A stretch of 64,000 nucleotides of DNA, taken from Arcanobacterium pinnipediorum (GTDB lineage Bacteria > Actinomycetota > Actinomycetes > Actinomycetales > Actinomycetaceae). This document shows, in pieces, positions 60,476 through 64,000 of the stretch. The stretch is taken from contig NZ_CP099547.1 in NCBI RefSeq assembly GCF_023973165.1, positions 1,798,001 to 1,862,000 of the forward strand, read 5' to 3'. How positions within the stretch are numbered: position 1 is the stretch's first letter; the number at the start of each line of letters is the position of its first letter. Position numbers and translations under genes: made by a program. The notes beneath the pieces are model-generated. The model did no database searches and was not told the DNA's origin. It worked only from the letters and a program-made list of their open reading frames with translations.

Positions 60476-60531
60476 TGTGGATAATTAACACCTCCAGTTT
60501 TTATAAAAACTGGAGGTGTTAATTATCCACA
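60476..60531. terminator. Perfect 56-nt palindrome between the ROK gene and cas5
   Basis: Two 28-nt arms (starting tgtggataattaacacctcc) meet without a spacer at TTTTTA|TAAAAA. It lies four bases past the cas5 stop and 70 bp past the ROK stop, so it probably terminates both; the central T-run/A-run favours this in either direction. Confidence 0.85.
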
Positions 60532-60535
60532 TGAG

Positions 60536-61273
60536 TTACTCAGGAATTCTGCGGATATCTAAGTTCTCCGAAATAAAATCAAACTGAGTTGATCGTGATT
60601 TAACTACTGGAATCAACTGTTGTTGTCTGCGACCTTTCTCCGGATGGAATTTTCCGTATATTACCATGGCGAGCGGCTTAGATTTTTGCGCATCATCTTC
60701 ATCGAGTCGTTTGCTGCTTTCGTTGAGAAAAACAGGGATTTTCTCGATGAGATCAGCTGATCCACGTCCCAAATAGAATGGGAAGTCTGGAGCGAACGCT
60801 TTACGTCCTAGATAGGTTGCAAAACCAGGTGAAGCCAGCGCATTTTCGAGCTCGTCGATATGGTCAGAGGTGATACGGACGAGGAATTCACCATCTGCCA
60901 GATACGTCCTGTTGACTACTGAGGTTCCACCTTGTGCATCGGGTGTGAAAACGAGCGCCTTGCCTTTGGCTTTGCCGGCAGAAGCTCCTTGAACTATCAG
61001 ATGTCTACGCCGAAAAAGTATCGATTCCGTCCTTGGATTAATCGTATGGAAATCATCAACGATGTTCGGGCGACGATCTTGACGAACAACAAATTCGACG
61101 TCGTTTAACCAATCTGGCCATTTTCCACGCTCAGCTCCCAAGGCGCCTGCAAGTAGCCCAAGAAGACCCGAACGAGTGGGCCATGACTCGGTACGAACGA
61201 TGTTACCACTCACCGCTGGTCCAGCCCACGACTGTATCGGAGCACTGAGTCGGATGTACAACGATTCGATCAT
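60536..61273 (-). CDS. cas5e: CRISPR type I-E Cascade protein Cas5e (CasD)
   Basis: 245 residues from ATG 61273 (MIESLYIRLSAPIQSWAG), which overlaps the cas7 stop by ATGA. The N-terminal 'LYIRLSAPIQSWAG' and 'TESWPTRSGLLGLLAGALG' are the Cas5e signature. It caps the crRNA 5' handle in Cascade. Last gene of the operon: no Cas6e, Cas1 or Cas2 follows, and a palindromic terminator begins four bases after the stop. The C-terminus is complete (RRIPE). Confidence 0.94.
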   Translation of the reverse strand: MIESLYIRLSAPIQSWAGPAVSGNIVRTESWPTRSGLLGLLAGALGAERGKWPDWLNDVEFVVRQDRRPNIVDDFHTINPRTESILFRRRHLIVQGASAGKAKGKALVFTPDAQGGTSVVNRTYLADGEFLVRITSDHIDELENALASPGFATYLGRKAFAPDFPFYLGRGSADLIEKIPVFLNESSKRLDEDDAQKSKPLAMVIYGKFHPEKGRRQQQLIPVVKSRSTQFDFISENLDIRRIPE

Positions 61274-62325
61274 TGCAAAATCCAATCCACAATACGATCA
61301 ATCATGCCGTCAAGACTGTCGCGTTCCACACCTGCAAAAAGCTCATCGGAAAATTCAGCAGTGCCGGACAGAACTTCAACTGGACCGAAATTATGTGGAT
61401 CGAATGAGCGTGCTCGTTGATATTGTGCTGCGAGTTCTTTTATTGTTTCAGCTTCGTAACCACCATCCGGACCGACCAATACAGGCTTTTCAAAGCTATA
61501 TGCGGTGCGGTAACGCTGTTCTTCAGCTAACACAAGGCTCGGCATTGTGTAAGGTGCAGTAGAGTTTTCCTTACCGCGTGGCATACCGTAAATCGCGGCT
61601 CGAATGAACTCCCGTAAGTTATCTCGCGTTTCTGGGAGTTCAAATGCGGTCCAAACTGCTTTAAGCTGATCTTTGTCGATCGAAATCGTTCGATAAAACG
61701 TGCCGTTAACATACCGAGACACTCCCAAATAGGTGGCACCAGATTCACGATTGCGCTCACGCACATCATCACCCGTGGAGAAATAATCTGACTCAATAGT
61801 CGCCGCGTGAGTAGTAACTCCAGGCGAAACAGATATCGCTGCTTCAGTATTTTTTTCTGGCGCATTAGCGAACATACGACCAAAAGCAGCAATCGCTAAT
61901 GATCCCGTCTTACCATCGGCAATATATTCATTGTTTTCTTCACCATCGATTAGGCTCTGCGCTAAGGTTGTTAATTCTTCTACCGAGAGCCACGCGGAAC
62001 GATCTGATTCTTTCTCTGCTGCTTCGCTTTTGGTTAGCTCACCGATACGTTTCGCTGCGGGCTTGCGCAATGATTCTTTTTCAATCTCTGGATTCAATTT
62101 AGTGGCGATATCGAGCACTTCGTCAACAAGTTTTCCAGAACGCACTGAGAGATCTAGGCTAGCTTCTTCATATTTTCCGCGGATACCACGCTTAATGCTC
62201 TGAGATGAGTGCATCGCGCGCAATGCACCACCCAGCATAAGACGTTTCGGAGTTCCGGAATCGTCGCGATTAAGGTTCGAATATGGGACGTTAGAAATTA
62301 TGTGTAGTGTTAGATTCTTTGCCAT
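61270..62325 (-). CDS. cas7e: CRISPR type I-E Cascade backbone protein Cas7e (CasC/Cse4)
   Basis: 351 residues, ATG at 62325 with AAGGAAA upstream. 'LTLHIISNVPYSNLNRDDSGTPK' and 'LGGALRAMHSSQSIKRGIR' are the N-terminal signature of Cas7e. Six copies would coat the crRNA spacer. It is about 31 bp after cse2 and overlaps cas5e. Confidence 0.95.
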   Translation of the reverse strand: MAKNLTLHIISNVPYSNLNRDDSGTPKRLMLGGALRAMHSSQSIKRGIRGKYEEASLDLSVRSGKLVDEVLDIATKLNPEIEKESLRKPAAKRIGELTKSEAAEKESDRSAWLSVEELTTLAQSLIDGEENNEYIADGKTGSLAIAAFGRMFANAPEKNTEAAISVSPGVTTHAATIESDYFSTGDDVRERNRESGATYLGVSRYVNGTFYRTISIDKDQLKAVWTAFELPETRDNLREFIRAAIYGMPRGKENSTAPYTMPSLVLAEEQRYRTAYSFEKPVLVGPDGGYEAETIKELAAQYQRARSFDPHNFGPVEVLSGTAEFSDELFAGVERDSLDGMIDRIVDWILQ

Positions 62326-62356
62326 GATTTTCCTTAAGTTGCTTTATGGATGGTAA

Positions 62357-62965
62357 TTAGTTCTCAGAAGTATCAGCAGTTTGGCCGATACTGCCGTAAT
62401 AGTCTTTTAAAATTTGCATTCTTAACGCACGGGACTCCTCGCTTACGCCATTTCCCCATCGGGTAAGTAATCGATAAATTGAGAAATAATCGCATGCTGG
62501 AGGATTCGTTAATGAGTTTGCCATTTGCATTAATCGCCAGATAGACCGAAATGCTTCTTCAAAATCTTGGGTGTGAATGTAGGATAAACGTCGAGCAATC
62601 TCATCTGGTTTTCTAGGGTCGAAAGAAACCTGTTGGTCTTGTTTCTTTTGTCTAGCCCACGCTACCGTCAATTCACTACACCAAGTACCAAATGATTTGA
62701 ATTTTCGTTCCTCAGTTTCTTGAGACTGTGGAATATCAATAAATTCAGCAATAAGAGCAGCCACTCGCACTGCTGTTGTGCGAACTTCTGGTCGCACATC
62801 GGGCCCTAACGCAGGGTATATGTATGGATATGCGTAATGTTCAGTAAACGGATCAGCTCCACGCCGAATGTTGGCTCGTTGTTGCCTAAAAGTATCTTTT
62901 GTTCGTCGATCTAGAATTTGATAGATCAACGCGTATTTTGCCTTATCGTCTACATTATTAACCAC
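62357..62965 (-). CDS. cse2: CRISPR type I-E Cascade small subunit Cse2 (CasB)
   Basis: 202 residues from GTG 62965 (MVNNVDDKAKYALIYQIL), chosen because AGGAGGGG lies 4-5 nt upstream; the frame extends upstream into cse1 but without a site. All-helical, basic, with 'RRGADPFTEHYAYPYIYP' and 'RRLSYIHTQDFEEAFRSIWRLM' (the RRL motif) as in Cse2. The gap to cse1 is 19 bp. Confidence 0.92.
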   Translation of the reverse strand: MVNNVDDKAKYALIYQILDRRTKDTFRQQRANIRRGADPFTEHYAYPYIYPALGPDVRPEVRTTAVRVAALIAEFIDIPQSQETEERKFKSFGTWCSELTVAWARQKKQDQQVSFDPRKPDEIARRLSYIHTQDFEEAFRSIWRLMQMANSLTNPPACDYFSIYRLLTRWGNGVSEESRALRMQILKDYYGSIGQTADTSEN

Positions 62966-62984
62966 GTTACCCCTCCTATTCTTT

Positions 62985-64000
62985 CTAATTTTCCTCGGTT
63001 GTGCTGTAGTGATCGCGAATGATTTTACGAATGATACGCGAAAGACTTGCACGCACTGCATAAATTTGTTGCGAATGTTGACCAATAAATGGATCTGTTA
63101 CTCGATCAAACGTTTGCATTGCCGCACGATACATTCCTTCTGCTAGTTCCTCACTGGCTAGAGTGCCAGCTCGAAGCTCACTCATATATGTTTCGTAAAC
63201 TGGAGTTATTTGGCGCCAAAACTCAGCTGAAGCATCTGCCTTTGAGTTTTCTAGGGCATCTAATGCAAGTGCCGGGTAGCCACTAGCTTCACGTTTCGAA
63301 TCTGAGGCATTTCGACGGCGGAACACTCCTGTAACACTACGATGGATAGTACGAATTAACTGCGCTTTCCATCGAACTTCGTTTCGCTGTTGAGGCCTTA
63401 ACCCGAAACCCCAAACGTCAGGATCGGCGAAAAAGACCTCGGAGGCTCTTACACTGGGTGACGATGCAGTTCCTTCAATCTGGTGCCTAAAGAAAATAGG
63501 CATACGATCTTCAGCATCGCTTGGGAGCACATTAGCATTACCGGAATTCAATAAAGCAGCAAGTTTATCTTCGGCAGCCCACTCGATTGCCAAATCAGTT
63601 CCATCTCGACCAAAGTCGATTCGTTGAGCTTTCTTGGCACCATCACCCAATTTTGAATCTCCCATATAGAGGTACATTGGGTCATTCTCATTTCGAATAT
63701 CCCACCACTCTTTTAACGCTTTTTCAGAGTCTTTACCGACATAACTAATTGGTAACCACTGTGGTGGAACACCTCCAACACGAACTCCAGCCAAAAGATA
63801 TTGGCCATTTTCTTCGTTCCAATAACAAGCTGCAGTATTGGAGCTCCACGTCCCCATCCACAACGGATGAAGCAGTTCGTTTGGCAGCTTCGATAAACTC
63901 ATTTCTCGGTCTGCCCATGCCGGAAGTCCTTGTCCTTCAACCCATTTCTTCGGCAATGACGCAAGGAGTGAATACAGGAAACTCTCTCCGTCGACTCTCC
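62985..64000 (-). CDS. cse1: CRISPR type I-E Cascade large subunit Cse1 (CasA), partial
   Basis: About 338 C-terminal residues; the open frame runs off the window end with 'GESFLYSLLASLPKKWVEG', so the start is missing. 'LPNELLHPLWMGTWSS' and 'EVFFADPDVWGFGLRPQQR' fit the Cse1 family, whose N-terminal part recognises the PAM and whose C-terminal four-helix bundle recruits Cas3. Ends with TAG at 62985. The type-I nuclease/helicase Cas3 would lie beyond position 64000 if present. Confidence 0.92.
   Translation of the reverse strand, partial: RVDGESFLYSLLASLPKKWVEGQGLPAWADREMSLSKLPNELLHPLWMGTWSSNTAACYWNEENGQYLLAGVRVGGVPPQWLPISYVGKDSEKALKEWWDIRNENDPMYLYMGDSKLGDGAKKAQRIDFGRDGTDLAIEWAAEDKLAALLNSGNANVLPSDAEDRMPIFFRHQIEGTASSPSVRASEVFFADPDVWGFGLRPQQRNEVRWKAQLIRTIHRSVTGVFRRRNASDSKREASGYPALALDALENSKADASAEFWRQITPVYETYMSELRAGTLASEELAEGMYRAAMQTFDRVTDPFIGQHSQQIYAVRASLSRIIRKIIRDHYSTTEEN

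Overview
The window looks like a chromosomal segment of a moderate-G+C actinobacterium of the family Actinomycetaceae, most likely Arcanobacterium or Trueperella. This rests on gene content (WhiB regulator, PASTA-tailed PonA2, Crp/GlxR, the 'helicase/secretion neighbourhood' Tad cluster, DUF5926, CtpE, a Bifidobacterium-like lacto-N-biose operon) and on gene order. The block nth - crp - ridA - DUF4177 - whiB - ponA2 - metallophosphoesterase follows the order I recall from Mycobacterium tuberculosis. No database search was run, so all family names come from motif and sequence recognition.

Layout. 1-3 kb: the start of a methyltransferase gene cut by the window edge, then the anaerobic ribonucleotide reductase pair nrdD-nrdG with two NrdR-like boxes upstream. 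3.2-10.3 kb: a DEAD/DEAH helicase with a DUF1998/Cys-cluster end, facing a seven-gene Tad/Flp-type secretion operon (CpaE-like, CpaF, TadB, TadC, DUF4244 pilin-like, TadE, TadE-like). 10.5-19.3 kb: a housekeeping block with a membrane protein, alpha/beta hydrolase, nth, crp, ridA, DUF4177, whiB, ponA2, metallophosphoesterase and tRNA-Pro(CGG). 19.3-30.7 kb: a looser region with a decayed PfkB kinase, a GlsB-type small membrane protein, ctpE with a DUF1846 gene, def, a DUF559/AbiEi-like protein, a tryptophan-rich membrane protein and an acyltransferase. It is rich in minisatellites and palindromic repeats. 30.8-36.4 kb: a four-gene operon of two YbjN proteins, an Hsp90-family ATPase and a 900-residue TPR-like protein. 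37-50 kb: tRNA-Ser(CGA), tadA, upp with a hydrolase, DUF5926, a glycosyltransferase, and a cluster in which two paralogous AlkP-like/polytopic membrane proteins flank a diacylglycerol-kinase gene, serS and a HAD phosphatase, followed by tRNA-Ser(TGA) and tRNA-Ser(GCT). 50.2-51.9 kb: an intact ISL3-family insertion sequence with 24-bp perfect ends and an 8-bp target duplication. 53-60.4 kb: the lacto-N-biose/galacto-N-biose operon lnpA-nahK-galT-galE with a divergent ROK regulator. 60.5-64 kb: the 3' part of a type I-E CRISPR effector operon (cse1 partial, cse2, cas7, cas5). It ends after cas5 at a perfect 56-nt palindrome, without cas6e, cas1, cas2 or an array in this window.

The most unusual signals are outside the genes: a 76-bp near-perfect palindrome with TGT...ACA-type ends present five times, and short tandem repeats of many unrelated unit sizes (12, 13, 16, 17, 21 bp) that start at or overlap stop codons. 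Among genes, the YbjN-YbjN-Hsp90-TPR operon and the shortened type I-E operon deserve most attention.
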